Source: Macrothele yani (Eukaryota > Arthropoda > Arachnida > Araneae > Macrothelidae). Taken from it: a DNA stretch of 64,000 nucleotides. Below, piece after piece: positions 10,690-21,806 of the stretch. A program made the position numbers and the translations under genes. The notes below the pieces were generated by a model, which saw only the letters and a list, made by a program, of their open reading frames with translations, was not told the DNA's origin and searched no databases. Numbering within the stretch: the stretch's first letter is position 1; every line of letters begins with the position of its first letter. The stretch lies in NCBI GenBank assembly GCA_039090855.1, contig CM077005.1:14981921-15045920 (forward strand). Direction: 5' to 3'.

Positions 10690-11109
10690 GAGTACTTTTT
10701 CATATTTAAAAAAGATGTTTTTCTCTATTGACACAACAGCCTAGTTGCTCAAATCTATATGTCCTTGTGCAGATTTATATCTTAATTCCTTTTAATGCAC
10801 AGAAAAACTTCTTTCCGCAGGTGCAGTTCTTGATGGAAACTTTAATATTAGGTCTGCTAATTTGTACACCTCACTAAACACTATGTCCAATTTATTCACA
10901 TTTGTGTAACAAGTAATGTCTTTTACTGATTTCTTTTTGTATTTCTCAAAGGAATAAAACACCTTCAGATTATTTTTTAATCGAGTTGTATCAAAATTTG
11001 TAGCATAGAATTCTTTGAGTTCTGACGGTAGATGTTCAGGGAAGCTTCCACAACATTTATCAAAACAGTTCAAATCCAACAATGCCACGAATTTAAGATA
11101 TAATATCAC
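10690..11109 (-). pseudogene. hAT transposase C-terminal dimerisation domain
   Basis: The minus frame reads LPSELKEFYATNFDTTRLKN, then LADLILKFPSRTAPAERSFS, the C-terminal hAT dimerisation signature (hydrophobic stretch, then a T.AAERSFS-like block) of the kind seen in ZMYM1-like hAT proteins. After a stop, decayed similarity continues (LHKDI, TRLLCQ and SIEK in mixed frames) to about 10690. The N-terminal DNA-binding and catalytic regions are absent. Confidence 0.8.
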
Positions 11110-11803
11110 CGATTTTAATGCATTGACACTTCACACAAACTGAAACAACTCTCGCAAAACACGTGCTGTTTTCAGCCGGTACATGCTAGTGACTTAGGTA
11201 GCCTAAGTCTTCTCTTTTCTGAGCGAACTGTTGCCCAAAGCAATGCCCTATTCCCCTTCAGCCGCTCATTAGTGTTGTCATGGAAACGTCAGCAGCCGAT
11301 CTCTTGGACGGTGTTCTAATCAGAGCAGCGAAGGTTCTTGTAGAGCTGGTTACGTTACGATGACACCATCCCTCCACTAGGAAGAGCCCCGTTGGTCTTC
11401 GCTCGCCAGACTGATTCTCTTAGACAAAAGAGTTCATCTGCACGTGTTTTTTTCGCAGCGAAAGCATCGACATATCTTAATACAGTTGATAATTGTCTTT
11501 TATTTGTGCATTCTCTGGGCTTTGGAGCTAGCCTAGCTAGGCTAGAATATACGCCTGTGATGAATGCGAGGAAAATTTTTTAAAAGGTGGGAAGTTGGCA
11601 AATGGATTTAGAAGTACTAACCTCGTCTCCTTACATCCCGGATTTAGATTCATGTGATTTCAATGTTTTTTGGCCCAACAAAAGAGATATTGAAAGGGAA
11701 GAAATGTTGCACTTTCCAATTTCAAAGTGCAAAAAGAAGTGAACAGCATACAGGTTTTCTCGTACGAAATGCATGCTTTGGTTTCGTAGTTGTGAATATG
11801 AGG
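11110..11803. other. spacer with Helitron-like repeat scrap
   Basis: The piece agtcttctcttttctgagcg near 11206-11225 matches internal text of the Helitron-like repeats (44900-44920), so a fragment of that family is present. I see no gene. A 63-codon plus frame at 11392-11583 has no motif. Confidence 0.4.
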
Positions 11804-12425
11804 GGATTAACGACTGTCGTGAGCAACTCAATGGAATATAAGCTATTGCACGTCCCTAATTTAGGGCCACTGCTTCCGTGAAAGAGAGAAAGTCACAATG
11901 CGGTAACACCAGCACACCATCTATGCCTCGCCGGGACTCGAACCCAGATCCGCTTGGACGAACGGTCAGAGCCCAGCGCTTGTACCACTGAGCAACCGGG
12001 GGAGAGAATTTTCGTTTAATCCTGCCTCACAAAGTAGTCTTGAAACGATGAAATCTTGCGATTCGAGAGAAAGCCACAGTGCCGTAACACAACCACACCA
12101 TCTATGCTTCGCCGGGATTCGAACCCAGATCCACTTGGACGAACGGTCAGAGCCCAGCGCTTGTACCACTGCGCAACCGGGAGAGAGACTTTTCGTTGAA
12201 ACCTGCCTCACAAAGTAGTCTTGAAACGACGAAATCTTGCGATTCGAGAGAAAGCCACAGTGTCGTAACACAAGCACATTATCTATGCTTCGCCGGGATT
12301 CGAATCCAGATCCACTTGGACGAACGGTCAGAGCCCAGCGCTTGTACCACTGCGCAACCGGGAGAGAGACTTTTCGTTTAAACCTGCCATGCAAAATTAG
12401 TCTTGAAACGACGAAATCTTGCGAT
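11804..12425 (-). repeat. SINE family A with tandemly repeated head (three units)
   Basis: One SINE copy (tail from 11804) runs into a tandem array of three SINE heads. Each unit has the same B-box region (gggattcgaa or gggactcgaa) and the agcgcttgtaccactgcgca A-box region, followed by a shared spacer ending gaaacgacgaaatcttgcga. The period is about 181 bp (starts near 11881, 12064 and 12244). The 142-codon minus frame across it is a by-product of the repeat (FESRRSI from box B). The spacer is unrelated to the ordinary SINE body. Confidence 0.88.
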
Positions 12426-13964
12426 TCAAAAACGCAACCCCTGTTATGCGTACATTTTTACGATATGCGTACTTGTTTTAATGAGTACATGTACAGCGTA
12501 TAACAGGAGTCTATTATGCATGCCACTTGTGTTAGGAACAAGCGAAGTTTTGGTAATGGATAGATAGATATTCGATGGAAAGAAAAAGTTAAATTAATCA
12601 TGGTGACAGGAAGTTTGATCGCTTTTTCGTTGCTTCGCTGCAGTTTGGGAGTGGCAAGTATTTAGTCAAATATGTGGGTGATTAGTTACTATGTCATAAT
12701 AGAAATAAAATAAAATAGGGAAACGAAATCAGTGCAAAGAAAGAACAAAAAGCTATTACAATTTTGGGAGGCTGAGATATCAGAACGGCCTTGCCTTAGG
12801 GATATTTCTTTTAGTTTCGGCCTTCAAATGCAAATGAAGATACTTCAAGACGATTTAAAAAAATTGTTTTGTTTCAAGTATTTTTGGAGGCGTTCCAAGC
12901 TTCTTCATGTCGTTATGTCTGCAGTCGGGGGAGAATATATATGTGTCACAGAGAAAAACGGCATAACGGTAATAGGTTATTTTTCGAGGCTTATTATTTT
13001 TCTTTTCAGACACAACAATCTGCGTGTTACATTCTTTTCCAATATGGTAAAATTCTACCCGAACCCTGAAGAAAAACTATACATTTAGCGCGTCTATGCA
13101 GTCTTATTTCGAAAACGTTAAAACTTTCGATTTTTAGGGAACACCTTCTTATAAAGTGTTTTGGAAATTTGTTATAACTTTTTACTGATAAATAGACACT
13201 TTAATAAAATTTAATAAAGTCATTTTTGATTATCTTGTAATTCAAACATTTCAATACTTGCTGCCTAAAATTGTCTGTAATCATTGCAAGAAAGTGGAAA
13301 ATGTGTAAAGACGTCTATATCCCTTTTACAGATATCAGTAAATTTTTTTTCCATTTGAAAAAAATACATACAAAAATAAAACTGTTTTCGAAAAACCAAA
13401 GGTTAAATGCATAAATCTCATGAATTTAAAGACCTTTATCTTCATCATTATCGTATCGTGATCTTCATTAGTTTTTAGGTACATTCATCTTTTCTGCTGT
13501 TTCTTTTACAATAAAAATACAAAAAATCGACATTTTGAGGCGGGGGTTGAGCTTGTTCATTTTAAATACATTTCATACAACAGTCAGGGCAGGGCTCAAA
13601 TACAGAGCCTTCTCAGAACCTCAAAAAGAAAACGACTTTCAACTACTTATCACAGGAAGCTCCAGAATACCACTGTTAAATCGTCGCTCGTCATTTAGTC
13701 CGTTTGTTCGTCGTATGACGGCTTAAACAGAAGTCAGTATGTCGTTCAACTAACTGTTCGTACAGGAGATAGTTTGTTGTACGTTGGTTGTGAAAATCAA
13801 ACCTTCTCTCTCTCTATCTGCCGGTGGCTATCTCAAACAAACATCAGTCTGTTCCTGAGAAGAATATTTCGCAGTTAAGCTACGCTCCGGAGCGGAATGC
13901 TTCCCCAGTTAAGCAACGCCGGCATGGGCTTATCACGCTACTTGCCGTCTTGATACGTGCGTCA
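12426..13964. other. spacer, no gene recognised
   Basis: The longest frame, 12732-13088 plus (118 codons), has no motif that I recognise and lies in AT-rich DNA. A short (tc)n run is at 13806-13818. The region 13535-13960 just upstream of the 34-bp array is also unassigned. Confidence 0.45.
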
Positions 13965-14382
13965 AGTCTGTGGCACTTACATGGTCCAAAGCGAAGTGAG
14001 TCTGTGGCACTTACATGGTCCAAAGCAGAAGTGAGTCTGTGGCACTTACATGGTCCAAAGCGAAGTGAGTCTGTGGCACTTACATGGTCCAAAGCGAAGT
14101 GAGTCTGTGGCACTTACATGGTCCAAAGCGAAGTGAGTCTGGGGCACTTACATGGTCCAAAGCGAAGTGAGTCTGTGGCACTTGCATGGTCCAAAGCGAA
14201 GTGAGTCTGTGGCACTTACATGGTCCAAAGCAGAAGTGGGTCTGTGGCACTTACATGGTCCAAAGCGAAGTGAGCCTGTGGCACTTACGTGGTCCAAAGC
14301 GAAGTGAGTCTGTGGCACTTACATGGTCCAAAGTGAAGTGAGTCTGTGGCACTTACATGGTCCAAAGCGAAGTGAGTCTGTG
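13965..14382 (+). repeat. 34-bp minisatellite, about 12.3 units
   Basis: The unit is agtctgtggcacttacatgg followed by tccaaagcgaagtg, repeated about 12 times with very low divergence. Two units have an extra base (gcagaagtg). The near identity of units indicates recent expansion or homogenisation. There are no unique spacers between units, so it is not CRISPR-like. I could not identify a source gene in the flanks. Confidence 0.95.
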
Positions 14383-14849
14383 TTTGACGACTCAGAGGGG
14401 AGTCAGTTTGCACTCGAAATTCGTAGTGTAGTTAGTTCATAATGCGACAGTTCATGGAAGAATCAGAACAACTTCAGATACATCTGAATGGCCCCACGAT
14501 GTAGCCATTTAAGGTGTACTCTGTTATCTCTCGCCTTATATCCCATGGTTGATTTGGAAATCGAAATATTTGCTTGCCTCACTTGTAGATATTACACTCA
14601 TGCTTATATGCATGCTCATAGGCCCGATCTTTTTGGATGGGAAAATTCTGGTGCCGAGCAGAGTCTTTTGTGAATATTACTGCGGTTTTCCAAGTTGTTT
14701 TTCGAAAATATAACACAAAGCTGCTTACTAAAGTGTTTGAATTATTTTGGCAGATGCTGCACACATTTGCGGTGCTTATTGCAAATATGATTCTTATTTA
14801 CTTTATCACGTTACATATACATAAAAATATATAACAAGAAATAGAGTTA
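14383..14849. other. spacer upstream of the RTE element
   Basis: No gene is recognised. Small open frames (60-65 codons) overlap on both strands with no motif. LINE coding similarity begins only at about 14850. Confidence 0.45.
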
Positions 14850-14854
14850 AATTT

Positions 14855-16335
14855 TTGACAAGAGTGAAAGATTTCTACTCGAAACTATATGAAAGGGATG
14901 ATACATGTACTCCAGACATTACGAAAGGTACCAGTACCATAGTTCTTCCAGTCCTTCCAGCAAAAGTTGCACATGCAATCAAGAACATGAAACGGGGGAA
15001 AGCTCCAGGAGAAGATGGAATTACTGTAGACATCATACAAGAAGCGAGTGGAGAAACTAAAACAATACTCGTCCAAGTATTCACTCGATGCCTTAATGAA
15101 GGGAAGATTCCTGAAGATTGGAACAATGCTGCAATGTTCCTGCTAACATAAAACAGGTGACATTGAGGATATCAGGAACTACAGACCTATCAGTGGTTTA
15201 TAAAATCTTCAGTAAAGTAATTTCACACCGCTTGAAGGTGACACTGGACATGGCTCAACCGAGAGAACAAGCTGGATTCAAGAGTGGCTACAGCACTATA
15301 GATCATATCCACGTACTGAGAGAACTAATTGAAACAACGAGGGAATATGAACTTCCATTATGCATGCCTTTTATCGATTATGAAAAGGCCTTTGATTCGG
15401 TGAAACCATCAGCAGTTACAATGGCTTTGAAATCCTGTGGTATTGAAGATGCATACATTAATATTATTAATAACATCTATGAAAATGCAAGTGCAAAGAT
15501 TCGGCTATTTGAGAATACAGAACCCATAAAAATTGGAAAGGGAGTGAGACAAGGTGACACTATATCTCCCAAACTCTTTAATGTCACATTGGAAAATGTC
15601 TTTCAATCACTGAACTGGAAAAACAAAGGGATAAAGGTTAATAGAGATCATCTAACTCACCTTCGTTTTGCTGATGACGTAGTCATTTTTGCAACTACCC
15701 CATCAGATCTGCAGAGTATGATCCAGGAACTTGCTGACAAGAGTAAAGAAGTTGGAATAAAAATGAACTTTCAGAAGACAAAAGTTATGTTCAATGCTTT
15801 TAGAAGAAATGAAGATTTATCGATTGATGGGGAAAAGCTGGAGACAACCGATACCTACATTTATCTTGAACAGCAGATATCAAGTGAAGGTCACATTGAT
15901 GAAGAAATTAATCGGCGTATAAAACTTGCCTGGAGAGCTTTTGGAAGAAACAGTATAATTTTCAAGAGCGATATGCCATTATGTCTTAAAAGAAAAGTGT
16001 TTGATCAATGCATCCTTCCAGTGCTTACGTATGGTGCGGAGACGTGGACCTTAACTAAAAGAGACATACAAAAACTACAGACAACTCAAAGAAACATGGA
16101 GAGGTGCATTCTTGGTGTAACCAGGAGAGATAAGAAGAGGAACTCGTGGATCAGAAAAATGACAGGAGTGGAAGACATCATGATCAGAGTAAAATCCCTG
16201 AAATGGAAATGGGCTGGACATATTGCCAGAAGGACAGACCATCGATGGACAGCTGAAATTTTAGACTGGATTCCAAGGGACAGGAAATGGACAGCTGAAA
16301 TTTTAGACTGGATTCCAGGAGAAGACCACATGTGA
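14855..16335 (+). pseudogene. RTE reverse transcriptase (ORF2, partial)
   Basis: The product copies RNA into DNA at the target site. Visible in order: FYSKLYERDD, the motif GKAPGEDGITVDIIQEA, EGKIPEDWNNA, RNYRPIS, the QAGFKSGYSTIDHI block, FIDYEKAFDSV, GVRQGDTISPKLFN, the catalytic LRFADDVVIFA near 15661-15693, NFQKTKVM and VLTYGAETWTL. The C-terminus ends with HIARR then W..EILDWIP. The frame breaks twice at about 15135-15190 (between DWNNAAMFLL and SVVYKIFSKV). The YADD-type active site (FADD) is intact. A 42-bp direct duplication gives the 14-residue block WTAEILDWIP twice near the end. Confidence 0.9.
16245..16328 (+). repeat. 42-bp in-frame tandem duplication in the RTE ORF
   Basis: Two adjacent units start with atggacagctgaaattttag (16245 and 16287), with an exact period of 42 bp. 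This adds 14 residues without breaking the frame. It is a simple tandem duplication inside a retrotransposon ORF. Confidence 0.9.
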
Positions 16336-16481
16336 GATGGGTGGATGAAATTCGAAAGTATGCGGGAGTAACATGAAGGAGACTAGCACAAGACAGACCG
16401 TCGTGGAAGAAACTTGGGGAGACCTTCGTCCAGCAGTGGATTGATAATGGTTGACAATGATGATGATGATGATGATATATG

Positions 16482-17120
16482 CAGGGTGGTCATAAAGTAA
16501 CTTGGCCTATTTACAAGCCTCTAGTGACCTCAGATTTGGACGAATTGTGATGAGATTTCGGATTTAGACGTTTAAAGATATGCTCTCGAGATTTATGCAG
16601 ATCAAATGAATCGTGCTCTCACGGTTACGGTGTCAGTTCACGAACTACGGAAAATTCCAATGGCAGCACCCACCTTGTGATATCTCATTGTGATCAGCAC
16701 CTTAAAAAAACCACAAATGGCGTTAACAGTTTTTTCTAGCCGTAAAAGCCACTGAGCAATGGCCCTTTCAAATGAGGTGAGAAGTAACAACAAAAGCTGA
16801 AAGAAAGTCAAAACGAAACCGTCACAATCACCTTTGTTTACAAATGCTCGATGTGTCTGCCATCACAGGCAATGGTAGTTTGCATGCGGCGAATCTTGGA
16901 CATTACCGAAGCATGCAACAATTTGCATGGTATATGAATAACCTTCCGTTTAATGGCTTCTTTCAGGTCAGACAAAGTTCTTGGATTATCACTTTGATTT
17001 CAGAAAACTCCAGATCCTGCAATCTATTGGTGTTAGATCTCGAGACCGTGGTAATGCACAGTGGCGAGATATATTTCTGTAACCGAAGTGCTGTTCTAAC
17101 AATTGTTTGACACGTTCTGT
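16482..17120 (-). pseudogene. mariner-type transposase, C-terminal half
   Basis: On the minus strand the coding similarity runs from a decayed PRSRDLTPID (third catalytic Asp region, family PRSPDLTPCDFFLWG) through NPRTLSDLKEAIKRKV to a C-terminus DGRHIEHL followed by a stop. This is the same group of IS630/Tc1/mariner-like elements as the one at 55006-58140, which carries the N-terminal part. The terminus at 16482 (cagggtggtcataaagtaac) resembles that element's terminus at 55006 (cagggttattacaaatgaaa). N-terminal and first-Asp regions are missing. Confidence 0.75.
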
Positions 17121-17168
17121 AGGAAACTGGATCGGGAGTCCAGATACTTAAACTTCCGGGTCAATCTC

Positions 17169-17535
17169 TCAAATGCTCTGCTTGGAAATTTTGAAAGCGT
17201 ACTGAAAGCTTGTGAATGAATCGCCACTTGCAAGATACCGCAAGATCACAGCAAGTCGTATGGTAGGTGGAATTGCAGCCCTATACCGTGTGTTCTTTCT
17301 TGATATCCTCGGCACTACCATTTGCAATAAAATCTCAAAGTATTTGGGACTCATACGATTGAAGTTTCGAAACCCAGTACCATCTTGAAGCTTGCTGTCA
17401 GCTAATATCCCTCGTGCGGACGTTTTCGAGTCCACCGACGTTTTTTCCTTGGCTGTCGCGAAACAGAGTCCACCACCATAAACAAAGCAAAAGCTATCGC
17501 CACGCCCTCTTCTGAAAACATCTTGAAGTCAACTT
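17169..17535 (-). pseudogene. PIF/Harbinger (HARBI1-like) transposase N-terminus
   Basis: The frame 17169-17435 reads FRNFNRMSPKYFEILLQMV, then RAAIPPTIRLAVILRYLA and SGDSFTSFQYAFKISKQSI, the conserved N-terminal segment of HARBI1-type nucleases. The preceding part in another frame (17402-17522) gives a start-like MFSEEGVAIAFALF followed by a basic KKRRWTRKRP block, as in that family. A frameshift separates the two. The catalytic DDE domain is absent. Confidence 0.82.
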
Positions 17536-17602
17536 GGCAGGTATGGACGCAAAACAACAATGAAACATGTTTGAAAAACAATGTTTGCAAACTGTGTGCA
17601 AA

Positions 17603-17627
17603 TTGTTCGCAAACAGTTTGCGAACAA
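17603..17627. repeat. perfect 12-bp palindrome
   Basis: The arms TTGTTCGCAAAC and GTTTGCGAACAA are exact reverse complements separated by one base. The surrounding text (cagtttgc, ctgtttgc variants from 17570 to 17630) contains more partial copies of the same motif. No function is evident. Confidence 0.85.
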
Positions 17628-17639
17628 TGTTTCCAAGTG

Positions 17640-17800
17640 TGGACTAGACTTAAGGAAAACAGTCCTCTTCCGTCAAATCTGAACCAGTTAAAAGACTGTC
17701 TTGAGAACGCCTTGCATGCTGTAGGCGTAGACGCACTCCAACACCTTGTAGAATCAATGCCAAACCGCACACGTGCTGTAATTCGGGCTTAAGCAGGTCC
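17640..17800 (+). pseudogene. Tc1 transposase C-terminal fragment
   Basis: The frame reads NQLKDCLENALHAVGVDALQ then HLVESMPNRTRAVIRA and a stop, matching the last ~50 residues of Tc1 transposases (LVESMPRR..AVI.AKGG). The upstream catalytic parts are missing, replaced by palindrome-rich sequence. Confidence 0.78.
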
Positions 17801-18165
17801 AACCCGGTATTGAATAAAAGTTTCTAATTTAGTAACAGGTATATATGTACATGCAACATTTAAAGAACATGAAACTGTCAATGAGGTTATAACACAATAT
17901 ATAAATTAAAAAGTGTTTATTTACATACATATAAAAAAGGTTCAAAAATGATATAGAAGAAAACGATAATCCTTTTTCAACTGACAATATGAAATTTAGC
18001 AAAGCTACATCTTTTGAACATCCGGGAACAGTAATAAACAGTGAAAATATAATTATCTTGAACATTAGAATTTTCAGCAGCACATGAAGCTCACTTTTTC
18101 TGTACAACATTTATTTTGCTGTTTCAAATACACTTAATGCACAAGTATATAAAACTATCATTATA
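17801..18165. other. AT-rich spacer
   Basis: No motif-bearing frame and no clear repeat. A 93-codon minus frame (17829-18110) is very rich in F, I and L, as expected from AT-rich chance translation. Confidence 0.45.
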
Positions 18166-18720
18166 CGAGGAATTTCCGAAAAGCAGCGGAACTCCATAAT
18201 ATTTAATCAGAGGAAGTTGAAATTACGCACGAAGGGAGATGTGTACATGAACTACTTATCCGCATATTCTCCAAACTGATTGAAGCACTTATCCCAGCAT
18301 TTACGCTACTGAAGAAGCCCGTACTTTACAGAAGATCAGTTCTGCTACAGAAGAAGTTCGTAATCAAAATCAATGACGAATAGTACACCTTTTGAAGAAC
18401 TTCCATATCTGTCGTGAAGCACTTTCTTGAAAGACCGTTCTAGAGATGCCCGAGCAAAGGGTAATACAGTCACAATCAGGTCGAAGAAGTCCTCACCTTC
18501 TGTGTAGCGCCTCGGACGCCTCTGTCAATTATCAGGACAGCCACCGGAGCACACCTTCGAAATCCAAGAACATCTTGGACAGTTTCATAAACTGTGGACT
18601 TCGACAAGCTGATCTCTTTCACAGTTTCACGGATTTTCACTCAGCTGTTTTTAAGAACGATCAAAGCCGTCTCGAGTGCTGGCAGGCCTTAGACCCCGAT
18701 TCGTGACGTCACCATCAACG
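18166..18720 (-). pseudogene. internally deleted mariner-like transposase
   Basis: The minus strand at 18540-18700 gives IRETVKEISLSKSTVYETVQ then DVLGFRR, like the helix-turn-helix of mariner proteins. At 18190-18330 it gives RKCWDKCFNQFGEYADK, like the mariner C-terminus (RW.KCI...G.Y.E). The catalytic middle between them is missing. Assignment rests on these two short blocks and is moderate. Confidence 0.55.
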
Positions 18721-19096
18721 TTACAACAAAAACTGGCGTGATTGCCATCTTAGCTAGCAGCGGGATTACAGCGAGGCGATATCAGGATTCTAATTTTTCG
18801 TAACTTCACAACATCGATAGGAAAAAGTTTAAATTTCGGTAAATGCAAAACATTTGGTAAAAATCAAAACGCTAACACTTTATAAGATATGGGAGAGATG
18901 AATTCAGCGATTATTTCATATCTGCAAACTAATTCAGGTATAAAAGAGCTTTAGCTTTTTCTTCTTACAGTGGGTTGTTGCTTTGCACAAATTCACCGGT
19001 ATTACCGTAGGCACCATGCATTTTTTAAAACAAATTACAGTCAATTTCATCCAAATAAGTTAAGGAGAAAAAAATGGCAAAACTTAAAATCTTTAT
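18721..19096. other. spacer
   Basis: No gene recognised. The sequence leads directly into the left terminus of the Tc1 element at 19097. Confidence 0.45.
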
Positions 19097-20645
19097 CTGG
19101 TGTGCAAAAATTAAGAACGAAGAGGAGAAATTAGCATAACAGCGGAACGAGCAGGCAGAACGGACCGAAAGACGACTCAGGAGATAGACTAGGGTCCGGT
19201 ACGGTAGGACATGCGCATATATGCAGCATGACGTAGGGGGGGGAGTTTCGGAAGGGTATAAAGCACACGGGCGGTGTAGGCTGAGCAATTCGGTGAAAGC
19301 TATTGCACGGTGTACATCGGTTTGAACGACGTCGAGTTGCTGCCACCGTGTGATATGGCCAACAGGCAATCCAGAAGACGACATCTGGATGACTTTACCC
19401 GAGGTCGCGTCATTGGGAAGTTGGAAGAAAGTCGAAGTGTGACTAGTGTCGCCGAGGAGTTCGGGATCGCTCACAGCATCGTTTCACGAGCTTGGAGAGC
19501 ATTTCAAACGACAGGAACAGCTGTCCGAGAGTTTAGCACTGGTCGTCCACGAGCAACCACGGCTGCGGACGACCTTTATATTGTCCTGCAGGCGAGAACA
19601 GACATACGGCAGACAGCGGGACAAATCGCAAGGCACATGCAACAGACAACTGGACGTCCGTTATCGCGTTTTACCATGGCCAGAAGGCTACACAAAGGTG
19701 GTCTATTTGCACGAAGACCAGTACGGTGTGTGCCATTAACGCTTGCTCATCGGAGACGGCGGTTTCTGTGGTGCCAGGACCAAAATAACTGGATACATAA
19801 GCAATGGGTCGAGTTCTCTTTACGGACGAGAGGCGATTTAGTCTGACGAGCCATTCTTGACGGATACATATCTGGAGAGAGCAGGGAACACGCAATCACA
19901 CCTCCAACATCATCGAAAGGGACCGGTTTGGAGTTGGCGAAGTTCTCGTTTGGGGCGGTATCATGCTTGGTAGCCGTACTGACCTCCACATCTTCCAAGG
20001 AGGTTCAGTCACTGGTGTCCGCTATTGTACCGAGGTTCTCCTGCCTCACGTGCGTCTGTTTAGAGGTGCTGTGGGTCCTGAGTTCCTCTTCATGGACGGC
20101 AACGCTGTACCTCATCGTACAGTGGCTGTAGCAGAGCTGTTGGAGAGTGAAGATATTCAACGCATGGATTGGCCCTCAAGGTCCCCGGACCAAAATTCAA
20201 TCCAACACGTGTGGGACCTTCTCGGGAGACGCTTGGCAGCACAACACCAGCCGCTAGCAACGATTCCACTGCTGCGATTGGCGCTACAAGAGGAATGGGC
20301 AGCAATGTCCTCAACGCCTCCTTGACAACCTCGTCCTCATCTTGGACTGACGTTGTAAGTCCTGCAACAGTCAGGGGTGATCATATCCCCTACTAAAGAC
20401 TGAATTTTTCTTGGAAGCCGCCTGTCACATGGACGTTTCTGTCTTCTGTCCAGTTGTGCTCGAAGCTACCTTTTGAATAAAGTGCCTTTGTGTCCTTTGG
20501 ATTCCTTGTTTGGACGGTTTTGCTCACTTGTCCCATATTCTTACATCTTGGGGATCTTATGGTATGATTTGAGTCGATGTGGAGCACTTCTGCACGACGT
20601 TACATTCGAAAAACCGTCTCGTCCTTAATTTTTGCACGCCAGTGT
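19097..20645 (+). mobile_element. Tc1 transposon (Tcb-like group)
   Basis: Left terminus ctggtgtgcaaaaattaaga (19097) and the reverse complement of the right terminus ctggcgtgcaaaaattaagg (ending about 20645) match at 18 of 20 positions. The element is about 1.55 kb, longer than the other Tc1 copies because of extra sequence between terminus and ORF. It encodes one transposase in forward orientation. Confidence 0.88.
19355..20396 (+). pseudogene. Tc1 transposase with two lost catalytic residues
   Basis: The start MANRQSRRRHLDDFTRGRV fits the family, followed by paired helix-turn-helix domains (VAEEFGIAHSIVSRAWRAF) and GRPRATT. A one-base frameshift near 19808 separates these from VLFTDERRFSL (first Asp intact). 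The second catalytic motif is FMDGNAVPHRT, where the Asp directly before Asn is Gly. The third is NSIQHVWDLL, where the Glu is Gln. Thus two of three catalytic residues are gone. The decayed C-terminus ends near 20396. The start is chosen from the MANRQ block, not the upstream in-frame ATG at 19310. Confidence 0.9.
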
Positions 20646-21806
20646 CTGATATGTTAATAAGGAACATTCTATGCATGATACTAAAATTGCCGTTATTGAT
20701 ATGGTAATTCCCACGTAATTCCATATTCTTTTAGCAATGTGCGACTGATACATTTTTATTTTAGCATGATGTCAAAGAAGTACCCTTCTAAATATGTCAT
20801 GCAAAATAAAGCTAAACAGCATTGGACAAAAAAATAACGCATAATGGTTAATGAAACGTTGCTCAGCCTAATGATACATGAAACGTTACTTAATTTCGCG
20901 GGAACTATTGTTTGTAATAAAATAACCTAGTTAATCCATTCATAAAAAAGACATGTAACTATAATTAATAAAAATACTAACTTCTCTTGTAATCCTCATA
21001 TCGTACATCAAGACTTCAGCACTCGCAGTACATCGCACACGTCGAGCAAACAGTCTGTTTCTTGGTTTCAATCGCAGCGGGTTTGGTTTGTTATGACCCG
21101 GTTTCTGACGTCACGAACGGGAAATCGCGTAGGCTTAGTCCTCTAGTACTCGAGAAGGTTTGGGAACGCAACCCTTAATACGCGAAATGTTATCTTCTGT
21201 CTTGCTCATAGATGACATTTCCGTCTGATGTTCATTTTCGATAATAACGCGGCCCTTTTTCAATTCAGTGCACTCCAAAGGCACGCCTATGTCTGTAACC
21301 TCACCTTTTCTCCAAACAGAGAAGCCAGTTTACTGTGAATATCTCTTGGTTAATTCCCGTTTGCTTACAAGAAACGAATAACTTAACGGATACCTGTTTT
21401 AGAACACACTATAACAACATCCATCTTGGAACAAAAATCTCTTGCTGGGCGATAGTAGCGCTACTGTGCATAGGCCTTCGGTGTTTTTTTTCACTCTATT
21501 AATGCTGTGACATTTCATTATCGGAAAAACAAATATGTTTCCTTGCTTTTCGGAAACCCTACGTACATGGAGCAGAAATTTGGAGTAAACAGTATAGCAC
21601 GAGAAAGTCTTGCAGTTTGGAAAAGAGGAATATTTGGACCCGTAAGAGACTATTAAACAGCAAAACTACGATTAAAATATAATAGTAAACTTTATCATAT
21701 GTATGAGTTACACGAATAAAACTCGATAATAAATCACACAAATCGAAATCGGTTGAACAGGTGGAATGTCAGGTGATTGCAAACTTCCTATATAGAAAAG
21801 TAAATA
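20646..21806. other. AT-rich spacer, no gene recognised
   Basis: About 1.16 kb with no motif-bearing frame. The sequence tttcttggtttcaatcgcag and the CpG-containing block 21080-21180 stand out in composition, but I cannot assign them. The string ccttgcttttcggaaaccct (21541-21560) resembles part of 18173-18190 (gaatttccgaaaagcagcgg in reverse), possibly a shared repeat. Confidence 0.4.

Larger units (their letters stand above)
14850..16480 (+). mobile_element. 5'-truncated RTE-type LINE
   Basis: This retrotransposon lacks the endonuclease half and starts inside the region ahead of the RT domain. Downstream of the coding region the text ctttcgtccagcagtggatt-like sequence (cttcgtccagcagtggattg) is followed by a (gat)n tail at 16457-16476. 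Ending in a short microsatellite after a CAGCAGTGGA motif is typical of RTE-clade LINEs in arthropods. A mariner-type terminus begins immediately after the tail (16482). Confidence 0.88.

Noticed and set aside
11966..12394. 142-codon minus frame
   Set aside because: It is made of tandem SINE heads. FESRR and VAQW-type words come from the B and A boxes.
12732..13088. 118-codon plus frame as a gene
   Set aside because: AT-rich composition, no motif, no homologous feel, and no splice or promoter context.
13965..14382. CRISPR-like array
   Set aside because: Units are directly abutting with no unique spacers, and the genome is eukaryotic.
17523..17792. 90-codon plus frame as a gene
   Set aside because: Only its last ~45 residues have meaning (Tc1 C-terminus). 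The first half is palindrome-rich DNA opposite the Harbinger remnant.
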